Assembly: GCA_025980765.1 (NCBI GenBank)
Contig: JAICXB010000009.1
Span: 21,306 to 85,305, forward strand
Reading direction: 5' to 3'
Origin: Terriglobales bacterium
GTDB taxonomy: Bacteria; Acidobacteriota; Terriglobia; Terriglobales; Acidobacteriaceae
DNA length: 64,000 nt
Part shown: one piece after another, positions 8,843-16,223 of the stretch
Layout: every line of letters starts with the position of its first letter
Numbering within the stretch: position 1 is the stretch's first letter
Made by a program: the position numbers and the translations under genes
Notes under the pieces: generated by a model
Told to the model about the DNA's origin: nothing
The model's input: only the letters and a program-made list of their open reading frames with translations
Database searches by the model: none

Positions 8843-9124
8843 ATGAAGCGCATGGCATCGGCAAAAAAGAATTCAAGATCAAACGGTTCCTCGAAGAAGA
8901 AGCGCAAGACTGGATCTGAGTTCGCGGTCTGTATAGGAAATTCGAAATATCCGGCCTCCCTTGAGCTGCGAAAAATTTATCGCGTTCTTCCCGACGACCT
9001 CGCTGCTGTCGAGGGTCTGCTCAGGGTCATCGACGAATCGGGAGAGGACTACCTCTATCCCGAGGATTACTTCCTCTCCATTCAACTGCCCAATCCGCTC
9101 GAAAAGGCAGTGCTGGCATCGTAA
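8843..9124 (+). CDS. Small conserved protein with basic N-terminus
   Basis: A 93-residue protein from the ATG at 8843; ATG 8852 and an upstream GTG (8771) are alternatives. The first 27 residues are Lys/Ser-rich and probably disordered. The rest (FAVCIGNSKYPASLELRKIY, then RVLPDDLAAVEGLLRVIDES, then GEDYLYPEDYFLSIQLP) belongs to a compact family that I recall in Acidobacteriota and other soil bacteria, with conserved IYRVLPD and SGEDYLYP motifs. Function is unknown to me. It appears to be a single-gene unit. Confidence 0.65.
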   Translation: MKRMASAKKNSRSNGSSKKKRKTGSEFAVCIGNSKYPASLELRKIYRVLPDDLAAVEGLLRVIDESGEDYLYPEDYFLSIQLPNPLEKAVLAS

Positions 9125-9180
9125 GCCACGGCTAGTTGCAGCACTTTTCTGGGCCACACCAAAGCTGAATCTGCTCTGAA

Positions 9181-9924
9181 TTAAATCCCGAACAGCGGGA
9201 AGTGGCTAGCGGCCGCCATGAAGAAGATGATGACCAATGTCAGATAGAAGCTGAATCTCGCGGTCAGTGCCGATTGTCGGGCCAGCGTGGGTGTTGCTGA
9301 AGGCATTGCGGCGCCGGTTGCGATTGCCGCTTCCATTGCGCGCAGGATCTTCTTGTTCACGCGCCAGACTATGCCCCACACGTTCAGCAGCAGGAAGAAG
9401 CCCATCCCGCCGCCGATCCCGATGCACAGCGCGCGATTGCTCTCCCATCCATGAGAGTTCAGGACCAGAAATATCCAGCTTGCCAGCGCGACTACCACGG
9501 CCGCACCCACATAGACCAGCGGAGCCTTGCCCGTGCGCAGCAAGCCGTAGAAGATCCCCCAGGCCACGATCCAGATCACAAAAAAACTGGCCCAGTAAGT
9601 GCCTTGATGTGCGTTGCCGTTGTGTGCGTCTGCAGTCACGATGTTGCCGAGATAGGCGAGTCCGGAGAGCACCGTCACCAGCGATGCCCAGCGAAACCAA
9701 TTCAGCGCGGGCCACATCAGGGGCGGTAGAATCCGCATGCGAGTGGGGACATCAAGTGTGCCCGCAAATGGAGAGCTGACCAGATTGAAAAAGTAGAGAA
9801 AGCCGATCCACAAAATAGCGCTCACGATGTGCAGCCATCGCCACAGCATCTCCACATTGACCAGACTTGTTTCGGGCCAATGGACGAGAGGTGCGGCAGC
9901 GACAGCCAAATCCACTACTGCCAC
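9181..9924 (-). CDS. Urate-oxidase-N-like integral membrane protein
   Basis: A 247-residue multi-pass membrane protein starting at GTG. Hydrophobic segments include LWRWLHIVSAILWIGFLYFF near residue 30, a second near 80, WASFFVIWIVAWGIFYGLL, VGAAVVVALASWIFLVLN, a Gly-rich helix near 170 and a final helix ending in FPLFGI. The WLHxxxAILWIG motif and conserved helix-borne His and Trp resemble the membrane domain found at the N-terminus of some bacterial urate oxidases (Urate_ox_N), where His residues are thought to bind haem. The oxidase or cytochrome c part is absent, so a role in electron transfer is only an inference. Its start overlaps the stop of the 43-residue gene just upstream by 10 bases, which indicates translational coupling. 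Confidence 0.7.
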   Translation of the reverse strand: MAVVDLAVAAAPLVHWPETSLVNVEMLWRWLHIVSAILWIGFLYFFNLVSSPFAGTLDVPTRMRILPPLMWPALNWFRWASLVTVLSGLAYLGNIVTADAHNGNAHQGTYWASFFVIWIVAWGIFYGLLRTGKAPLVYVGAAVVVALASWIFLVLNSHGWESNRALCIGIGGGMGFFLLLNVWGIVWRVNKKILRAMEAAIATGAAMPSATPTLARQSALTARFSFYLTLVIIFFMAAASHFPLFGI

Positions 9925-10046
9925 ACCATGTAGCCGACTCCGGCGAGCAGGACGGCCAGCGTGAGAGCGATGGCAATCGAGATCAGCAGCGTGAAAGCGA
10001 ATTCGAAGCGGGCGGCATTGGACCGCTCAGTATTTGCATTGCTCAT
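9915..10046 (-). CDS. 43-residue single-span membrane protein
   Basis: An ATG at 10046 opens a 43-codon frame. After about 14 polar residues (MSNANTERSNAARFEF) it encodes one long hydrophobic helix (LLISIAIALTLAVLLAGVGY) and ends MVWQ. The stop overlaps the GTG start of the urate-oxidase-N-like gene by 10 bases. Composition and coupling suggest a small subunit of the same membrane complex, rather like tiny subunits of terminal oxidases. This is inference. The divergent peptidase gene begins on the other strand. Confidence 0.6.
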   Translation of the reverse strand: MSNANTERSNAARFEFAFTLLISIAIALTLAVLLAGVGYMVWQ

Positions 10047-10210
10047 GGTCAATAAATCTATTGCGAATGGCTCTCAACCGCAAGTATGAACACGCATATC
10101 GCAATGGGTTACACTCGATGGTTCACGGAACGGCCTGTGTAACATCTGCCGCGCATGAGCAGATAAGACAGAATCACCTGCGGTCGCGGGGTGTTTTTCA
10201 TGGAGGGAAT

Positions 10211-12574
10211 TTGTTCTCATTCAAATCGCCGGTTTTAGTTGCTGTCTTGACCTTCGCTTGCGCCGCCACCGCGCGGCCCGCTACTTCAGGGCTTGCTGCA
10301 GACCCAACTGCACGGCCCGCTACCGCAGGCCGTTCCGCGAACTCTGTCCAAGCACCTGCGGCCAGCAACAGCTCTAAGCCGATGATCGGCTATACCGCTT
10401 ACGATTCCCGTACCGAGACCGAATGGGAACAAAAGTTTCGTGCGCTGCCCGTGCCCGAGAACATGCGCGAGAATATGCGCCGGCTTAGCGCCTTTCCCCA
10501 CAATGTTGGCTCCGCTTACGACAAGGACAACGCCGAATGGATGCTGGCAAAATTCAAAGAGTGGGGATTTGACGCGCAGATCGAAACTTTCGACGTCCTC
10601 TTTCCTACGCCAAAGCAGCGGATGGTGGAGCTGATCGCCCCCACGAAATATCAGGCCACACTTCAGGAGCCGCCAGTCGCCGGCGATCCGACCTCGGGTC
10701 AAACCAATCTGCAATTGCCAACTTATAACGCCTACTCGGCCGATGGAGATGTGACCGGCCCGCTGGTGTACGTCAATTACGGCATGCGCGACGATTACGA
10801 GGAACTCGATCGCCTGGGCGTCTCGGTCAAAGGTGCGATCGTTATAGCGCGCTATGGCGGAGGCTGGCGCGGTATCAAGCCGAAAGTGGCATATGAACAT
10901 GGCGCAGTGGGCTGCATCATCTACTCCGATCCGGCTGACGATGGATATGATCGCGGCGACGTCTTTCCGAAGGGCGCATATCGTCCGAAAGACGCTGTCC
11001 AGCGCGGCAGCGTAGAAGATACTGATTATCCCGGCGACCCGCTCACGCCCGGCGTAGGCGCCACGAAGGACGCGAAGCGCCTGCCGATCAGCGAGTCGAA
11101 GGTCATTGAGAAAATTCCGGTAATTCCCATTTCGTATGCAGACGCACAGCCGCTGCTCGCCGCAATTACCGGCCGCACCGCTCCGGCAAAGTGGGTGGGC
11201 GGGCTGCCCATCACGTACCACGTGGGTCCGGGCGCCGCGCAGGTGCATCTGGTGATGAAGTCAAATTGGGACTTGAAAACGATCTACGACGTGATCGCCC
11301 GCATTCCCGGCTCGATCTATCCCGATGAATGGGTCATTCGCGGAAATCATCACGATGCCTGGGTGAATGGCGCCGACGATCCCGTTTCGGGAGCCTCGGC
11401 GTTGCTGGAAGAAGCGCGTTCTCTCGGCGAATTGATGAAGCAGGGATGGAAGCCCAAGCGCACCATCATTTACTGCGCCTGGGACGGCGAAGAGCCCGGC
11501 CTGCTAGGCTCAACCGAATGGGTGGAAACGCACATGCCGGAGCTCGAGCAGCATGCGGTGACATATATCAATTCCGACAGCAACGGCCGCGGATACCTTT
11601 TCGCCTCCGGCGATCATCGTCTGGAGCGGTTTATCAACGATGTCGCCAAAGATATCCAGGACCCGGAAAAACAAATCTCCGTTTGGCAGCGGTCGCGGGA
11701 CCAGCGCCTCGTGCGCGCCAGCGCCGCCGATGATCGCAGCGAACTTCGCCATCGTCCCGACCTGCGCATCGGCGCGCTCGGCGATGGATCAGACTATGCT
11801 CCGTTTCTTGATCATGCTGGAATTGCCGCACTGAATTTGGGCTTTGGCGGAGAGAGCGGCGGAGGCGTTTATCACTCCGTCTACGACGATTTCTACTGGT
11901 ACACGCATTTTGGAGATACCAAATTTGTCTATGAACGCGCGCTTGCGCAACTGGTTGGCACGGCGGTGATGCGTATGAGCGACGCCGATCTCATCCCGCT
12001 CAGCTTCGGCGACGCCGCCGACACGATCGCAAAGTACGTGAAGGAACTAGAGTCGCTGCTGAAAACCGAGCAGGAGAAAACTAAAGAAACGGACCAGGAG
12101 CTGGAGGAAGGCGTATTTGAAGCCACATCCGATCCTGAGCGAGCGACGGTCCCTCCGAAGCGCGAAGACTATCCGCCGTTCATGAACTTCGCTCCGCTGG
12201 AAAACGGCAGCGCCGCGCTCACGCGCAGCTCGGACCATTTCGAGAAGGCGCTGGCGAAAGCCCAGGAGCACGGCGGGAATGCGTACTCGAACAAAGCCGT
12301 GCAGGAACTGAATCAGAAATTGATTCAGAGCGAACGAGGATATCTAACCGAAGCAGGTCTTCCCGAGCGGCCCTGGTTCAAGAATCAGATTTACGCGCCC
12401 GGCGCCTACACCGGCTACGGCGTAAAAACCATTCCCGCAGTCCGCGAAGCCATTGAAGAAAGAAAATGGATGCAGGCCGAAACCGGGGCTGAAGTGGTGG
12501 GCAAAGTCCTGGAACACGAGGCCACCATGATCGAAGATGCAGCCAAACAGTTGGAATCGATGGAAAGCAAATAG
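10211..12574 (+). CDS. M28 zinc peptidase with PA and dimerisation domains (glutamate carboxypeptidase II-like)
   Basis: I choose the TTG at 10211 because GGAGGG lies just upstream and the next residues (FSFKSPVLVAVLTFACAATA) form a signal peptide. Upstream in-frame starts encode no recognisable sequence. The order of parts is: signal peptide, N-terminal segment, PA domain (GPLVYVNYG to GAIVIARYGG), the zinc-dependent M28 core, and a C-terminal helical dimerisation domain. Metal ligands can be read: HHDAW, DDPVSG, the catalytic pair in WDGEEPG, NSDSNGRGY and GGVYHSVYDD. The architecture is that of glutamate carboxypeptidase II and transferrin-receptor-like proteins. It probably trims peptides or gamma-glutamyl peptides in the periplasm. 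It stands alone. Confidence 0.9.
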   Translation: MFSFKSPVLVAVLTFACAATARPATSGLAADPTARPATAGRSANSVQAPAASNSSKPMIGYTAYDSRTETEWEQKFRALPVPENMRENMRRLSAFPHNVGSAYDKDNAEWMLAKFKEWGFDAQIETFDVLFPTPKQRMVELIAPTKYQATLQEPPVAGDPTSGQTNLQLPTYNAYSADGDVTGPLVYVNYGMRDDYEELDRLGVSVKGAIVIARYGGGWRGIKPKVAYEHGAVGCIIYSDPADDGYDRGDVFPKGAYRPKDAVQRGSVEDTDYPGDPLTPGVGATKDAKRLPISESKVIEKIPVIPISYADAQPLLAAITGRTAPAKWVGGLPITYHVGPGAAQVHLVMKSNWDLKTIYDVIARIPGSIYPDEWVIRGNHHDAWVNGADDPVSGASALLEEARSLGELMKQGWKPKRTIIYCAWDGEEPGLLGSTEWVETHMPELEQHAVTYINSDSNGRGYLFASGDHRLERFINDVAKDIQDPEKQISVWQRSRDQRLVRASAADDRSELRHRPDLRIGALGDGSDYAPFLDHAGIAALNLGFGGESGGGVYHSVYDDFYWYTHFGDTKFVYERALAQLVGTAVMRMSDADLIPLSFGDAADTIAKYVKELESLLKTEQEKTKETDQELEEGVFEATSDPERATVPPKREDYPPFMNFAPLENGSAALTRSSDHFEKALAKAQEHGGNAYSNKAVQELNQKLIQSERGYLTEAGLPERPWFKNQIYAPGAYTGYGVKTIPAVREAIEERKWMQAETGAEVVGKVLEHEATMIEDAAKQLESMESK

Positions 12575-12581
12575 TGTTTGC

Positions 12582-12932
12582 TCACTGCGCAGCGACTTCG
12601 ACCTTGTACTCGCCTGCTCCGTGAACCTGAAGCAGCGTTCCCTTATGTCTGGAGATGACGGCCTCCGGAGTGAGCCGAATGGTTATCGAGGTGGCCTCTT
12701 CGGAAAGCTCGATTGGTTCGGGTTGGAAGTTATCTTCCGTAAGCTCCTGCTCACTGAAGTACCCAGGCTTCACTACGCCACTGAGAACGTGATTGACAGC
12801 TTCGACCGGCCGCGATTGATAACGGGAGAGAGTTGAGGAAACGCAACAGCGCAGAAGCCCGCAGCAGAGAACAATAGGACGCTTATGCGGAAGAGCGTCC
12901 CCCAGCCAGAGAAGCGCCGCATCCGCATTAAG
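12582..12932 (-). pseudogene. Small secreted protein gene, apparently frameshifted
   Basis: Two minus-strand frames seem to be parts of one gene. The first (from about 12927) encodes a good signal peptide: MRRFSGWGTLFRISVLLF, then SAAGFCAVAFPQLS. The second frame, open from 12932 to 12582, then encodes a natural-looking chain: RYQSRPVEAVNHVLSGVV, KPGYFSEQELTEDNFQPEP, LTPEAVISRHKGTLLQVHG. Switching frame near 12824-12833, at a GAGAGAG run (CTCTCTC on the coding strand), would join them into a protein of about 115 residues. Without the shift, the second frame has only a GTG at 12773 as start, giving 63 residues. I do not recognise the family. A real mutation and a sequence error cannot be told apart here. 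Confidence 0.4.
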
Positions 12933-12990
12933 CTAGTCCAGAGTTGTTGAAGAATGCAAACTGTGCCGGATTTCAAAACCCGGAGCAGTT

Positions 12991-13350
12991 CTACCAGCGA
13001 TTGCCGCGATCGCCACGATCGCCGCCTCGACCACCGCCGCGTCCGCCACCGTAGCCGCCCTGTTTGTGGCCGCCGCGACCGCCGCCGCCACCCGGGCCAC
13101 GCTCTTCTCGCGGACGCGCTTCATTCACCGCTACTGGGCGGTTTCCAATCTTCTTGCCGTTCAAAGAGGAGATGGCCTGCTGAGCTGCCTGCTCATCCGC
13201 CATCTCGACAAAGCCGAAGCCTCGAGGTTGACCGGTGAACTTATCGCGCATAATGGTGACGCGTTCTACTGCTCCGAATTGCGCGAATTCGGTCTGCAGT
13301 TGTTCTTCCGAAACGTTGAAGTCGAGATTACCTACGAAGATGTTTCTCAC
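12991..13350 (-). CDS. Single-RRM RNA-binding protein with Gly/Arg-rich tail
   Basis: A 119-residue protein from a GTG start preceded by AGGAAG. Residues 1-80 form one RRM domain: RNP2 is IFVGNL at residues 4-9 and RNP1 is RGFGFVEM at about 43-50, with the aromatic residues that stack on RNA. The last 40 residues are an RGG-type tail rich in Gly, Arg and Asp. This matches the cold-induced RRM proteins of cyanobacteria and many other bacteria, which act as RNA chaperones in the cytoplasm. The gene is monocistronic and has a structured leader (see next entry). A decayed copy of gene and leader lies at 1080-1360. Confidence 0.92.
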   Translation of the reverse strand: MRNIFVGNLDFNVSEEQLQTEFAQFGAVERVTIMRDKFTGQPRGFGFVEMADEQAAQQAISSLNGKKIGNRPVAVNEARPREERGPGGGGGRGGHKQGGYGGGRGGGRGGDRGDRGNRW

Positions 13351-13426
13351 CGAAGCTTCCTAGCCTTCCTGTCTCGAGCAGGAAGTAAGCAACCTGCTCC
13401 TGCTGAGCATCCAGATATGGTACTCC
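13351..13426 (-). promoter_or_regulatory. Structured 5' leader of the RRM gene with two competing hairpins
   Basis: On the coding strand the leader can form hairpin 1, AGCAGGA (13404-13398) with TCCTGCT (13383-13377), or hairpin 2, CTTCCTG (13385-13379) with CAGGAAG (13371-13365). Both stems are 7 bp and perfect and share the bases 13379-13383, so they exclude each other. Hairpin 2 ends 14 bases before the GTG and close to the AGGAAG ribosome-binding site. The leader is largely conserved at the decayed copy (1104-1165). A temperature- or protein-sensitive switch is inferred, not shown. Confidence 0.5.
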
Positions 13427-13490
13427 CAGCCCTGAATTTGGGCTAATCTCAACTCTTGAGAAGTGATCTCTCAGTCCAATCCCAAGGACC

Positions 13491-14582
13491 TCAACTGAAT
13501 AGTTCGGGCAGGGCAAGGCGCAATTGCTCCAGGCTGTCGCGCACGTCTTCGGTTGCGCCTCCTACGCCGATTCTTATCCGCTCTGGATCTTCGAAAAAAT
13601 GTCCTGGGACGACGCTGATCTCGTATTCGCGTTTGAGCCGCTCGCAGAATTTTTCGACGTTTCCGCTTCGCAGTCGGGGAAAAACCACGGTTCCGTGCTC
13701 CGGCCAAAAATATTCAAGCGCCGATTGCGATTCCAGGACCTCTCGCAACAGCCGGCGATTTTGGTTGAGGACAGATTTCTGCTTTGCCGCAATCTCGTCG
13801 AGTTTGCTGAACGCAATCACGCTCAACAATTCGGCAGGATAGACAGCGGTCGCGCCGTGCAGATCGTTGATGTGCCACATGCGTTCCGCCACTTCCGGCG
13901 AGGCGAGCGCCCAGCCGCAGCGGAGGCCGCTCAATCCATAAGCCTTGGTCAGGCTGTTCGTGCTGATGAAGGCATCTGGAGCAACGTGAACTGCGCTCTG
14001 CGGCTGCGATTGCCAGAGCATCTCCAGGTAAACCTCATCGACCAGCACGCGTGCGCCGACTGATCCGGCGATGCGGCCAATCTCCTGCAGCGTGTCGTTC
14101 GCTAGCAAAGCACTGCTGGGATTGTGGAGATTGCACAGCACGATCAGTTTTGTCCTATCCGAGACACTTCGCTTTAAGTCCTCTAGATCGACCTGAAAGT
14201 CCCGGGCCGCCGGGCGCTGGAATCGCCGTACCGTCAGCCCTAAATATCGGGCGGTATCGAGCAACAGCCCATATGTGGGCTGCTCGATCAACACTTCGTC
14301 TCCTGGATCCGCGCATGCCGCCATCGCGAGATAGTTCGCCATCGACGTTCCCGCAGCCGTGACCACGCACTCTTCCGCCACTCGGTATCTATGCGCGATC
14401 GCCTGCTTCAGCGGCTCATATCCATAGTTGTCCGGACCATTGATTTCGAGTTGCTCGATTCCAACGCCGAGCTCCCTTAATGGGAATGCCGCCATGCCGC
14501 TGCTCGCGAGATTGAATCTCGCGCCAGAGCGTAACTTTGCGAACTCCATGTAGGCCGAGCGACTCTGTGTTCTGTTGGTCAT
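13491..14582 (-). CDS. Class I/II PLP-dependent aminotransferase
   Basis: A 363-residue enzyme starting at the ATG at 14582, which overlaps the stop of the upstream permease as ATGA; an upstream ATG at 14606 would overlap by 28 bases and is less likely. Family marks: TAAGTSMANYLA (PLP phosphate region), CNLHNPSSAL (the NPxG-like Asn), VLVDEVYLEM (Asp binding the PLP ring) and the Schiff-base lysine in NSLTKAYGLSGLRCGW. In most relatives the motif is SLSKxxGLPGLRxGW. It belongs to the branch containing aspartate/aromatic-type aminotransferases and MalY-like lyases; the exact amino acid is not readable. Coupling to an amino-acid permease suggests uptake and transamination of one substrate. Confidence 0.88.
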   Translation of the reverse strand: MTNRTQSRSAYMEFAKLRSGARFNLASSGMAAFPLRELGVGIEQLEINGPDNYGYEPLKQAIAHRYRVAEECVVTAAGTSMANYLAMAACADPGDEVLIEQPTYGLLLDTARYLGLTVRRFQRPAARDFQVDLEDLKRSVSDRTKLIVLCNLHNPSSALLANDTLQEIGRIAGSVGARVLVDEVYLEMLWQSQPQSAVHVAPDAFISTNSLTKAYGLSGLRCGWALASPEVAERMWHINDLHGATAVYPAELLSVIAFSKLDEIAAKQKSVLNQNRRLLREVLESQSALEYFWPEHGTVVFPRLRSGNVEKFCERLKREYEISVVPGHFFEDPERIRIGVGGATEDVRDSLEQLRLALPELFS

Positions 14583-15919
14583 CGAATGCGGTTCATCCTC
14601 CTCCAAATGTAGAACATGGGAATTCCGGAAAACAGAATGGAAATCGCGATTCCTGTGTTAGCGGGAAAACGAATGATGGTGTTCAGCACCACCAGCGCGC
14701 AGATCAGGCAGAACACTGCGGTGCTCCAGGGATGTCCTGGCATTTTGAGTTGCGCGTCTCCAACGCGCCTCCGACGAAAGATGAAAAGGCAGCCGGCCGA
14801 CAATCCGAAGAAGACCCAATCCATCACTACGACATAGCTGAGAATCTGCTCGTAGCGCCCGGTGAGCATGATGACCATCGTCCAGACGCTCTGCAGCACG
14901 ATGGCTACCACGGGCACGCGCGTCGCGGGATGAACCCAGGCAACGCTGCGAAAGAACACGCGGTCTTCAGCCATGGCAAAGTACACACGTGGCGCAGTCA
15001 AGATTCCCTGGCTGAGAAATCCGATGGTGGAAATCGCAATCCCGCAAGCGATGATGGTTCCGCCGATTCTTCCCATAGCCGCGTTCATGACCGCCGACGC
15101 CGGAGTGTGACTGAGTGCAAGTTGCGCCGGCCCCAGCGCGCGCAGGCAAACGAAATTCACCGAGACGTACAGCGTCGCCACCGCGGCCACTCCCAGCAGA
15201 AGGCCGCGGGGAAGATCGCGGCGAGGATTCTTCAATTCCGCCGCTACAAAGTTCGTCGTCTGCCATCCGCCGTAGGCGAAGAGCACCGGAACCATTGCAG
15301 CGCCAAATTCCGATAGCAGCCCAATCGAAGCCGGACGGTCTGCGATCGGCAGCCAATGGCTTTGCGGCACGCGCAAGAAGAAGAATCCCGCGGCCACCAG
15401 AAAGACGATCGCGGCAATTTTGGTCACCATCAGCGCGCTCTGCACTGTGCTGCCTGTCTTCACGCCGAGGCAATTGACCAGAGTCAATATCGCCAGTGCC
15501 ACCACCGCCACACTCGCTTCCGGCAAACGCAATCCTGTAAGCTCAAGAAAATACCGGGAAAAAGTGACGGTCACGGCCGCCATTCCGCCGGTTTGGATCA
15601 CCAGCAGCAGCACCCATCCGTAGAGAAATCCGATCAGCGGATGATAGGCCTCGCGAAGATATGCGTACTGTCCACCGACCTGCGGCAGACGCTCCGCGAG
15701 TTCCGAGTAGATAAAGGCGCCCGCCAGCGCGATGATTCCGCCCACCACCCAAGCGCCCAGGATGAGCGCGGGAGTGTGAACCTGCTCAGCGACCACATAG
15801 GGATTAATGAATATGCCGCTGCCGATGATGCCGCCCATCACCAGCATGGTCGCGTCGAATGCGCCTAATCGACGCGCCAGGCGTGGCGTCGAAACAGCTT
15901 CCGGTTGGCTGCTCGCCAT
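14579..15919 (-). CDS. APC-superfamily amino acid permease
   Basis: A 446-residue inner-membrane transporter with about 12 hydrophobic segments. The first, LGAFDATMLVMGGIIGSGIF, contains the GxIIGSGIF motif of unwound TM1 that binds the substrate backbone in LeuT-fold APC carriers. The motif GGQYAYLREAYHPLIGFLYG in TM3 and GGWQTTNFVAAELKNPRRDLP after TM6 (the AxExKxPxRxxP loop) are typical of the L-type amino acid / SteT-like exchangers. No binding protein is present, as expected for secondary carriers. It is the first gene of a two-gene operon with the aminotransferase, with ATGA overlap. Substrate specificity cannot be assigned. Confidence 0.9.
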   Translation of the reverse strand: MASSQPEAVSTPRLARRLGAFDATMLVMGGIIGSGIFINPYVVAEQVHTPALILGAWVVGGIIALAGAFIYSELAERLPQVGGQYAYLREAYHPLIGFLYGWVLLLVIQTGGMAAVTVTFSRYFLELTGLRLPEASVAVVALAILTLVNCLGVKTGSTVQSALMVTKIAAIVFLVAAGFFFLRVPQSHWLPIADRPASIGLLSEFGAAMVPVLFAYGGWQTTNFVAAELKNPRRDLPRGLLLGVAAVATLYVSVNFVCLRALGPAQLALSHTPASAVMNAAMGRIGGTIIACGIAISTIGFLSQGILTAPRVYFAMAEDRVFFRSVAWVHPATRVPVVAIVLQSVWTMVIMLTGRYEQILSYVVVMDWVFFGLSAGCLFIFRRRRVGDAQLKMPGHPWSTAVFCLICALVVLNTIIRFPANTGIAISILFSGIPMFYIWRRMNRIR

Positions 15920-16223
15920 TCGAGGAGTTTACATGCGGGATTGGTGAGTTGTGGCTTCGACTAGCGAACACATCCTGGTTGAGTAAGACTTAAGAGTATT
16001 GCTTTCGTTCCGCACATGCTTCGAACTTCAGAAAGCTGTGGGCCAAATCTTCCCTTTTTAGGCTGGGCGAAAATGGACACCAACCAGCACACTTGAACAT
16101 CGAGTTTTCGATGCTTAGCGCTTATTCCTCGATTCTTCTGACATTTGCATTACTGCGGTTATGGCAAAGTACGTGCGTATTCACACGGAGAGCTAGCGAG
16201 ACATCGTCATTCCAGGAGGGAAC
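15920..16223. other. Intergenic region between divergent permease and ADOP gene
   Basis: About 300 bases with no supportable gene; the short frame at 16093-16305 has no family features and overlaps the ADOP start. The promoters of both divergent genes must lie here. AGGAGG at 16215-16220 is the ribosome-binding site for the ADOP gene. Confidence 0.4.

Noticed and set aside
8526..8882. Minus-strand frame of 118 codons in a spacer
   Set aside because: It lies partly outside known genes and looks moderately protein-like, but it has no recognisable motif and no good ribosome-binding site, and it overlaps the better supported plus-strand gene.
10286..11248. Long minus-strand open frame (320 codons)
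   Set aside because: It lies fully inside the M28 peptidase gene on the other strand; it shows no family motif and is a by-product of the codon bias.
14537..15316. Long plus-strand frame of 259 codons
   Set aside because: Antisense to the aminotransferase/permease pair, His/Arg-rich translation with no motif.
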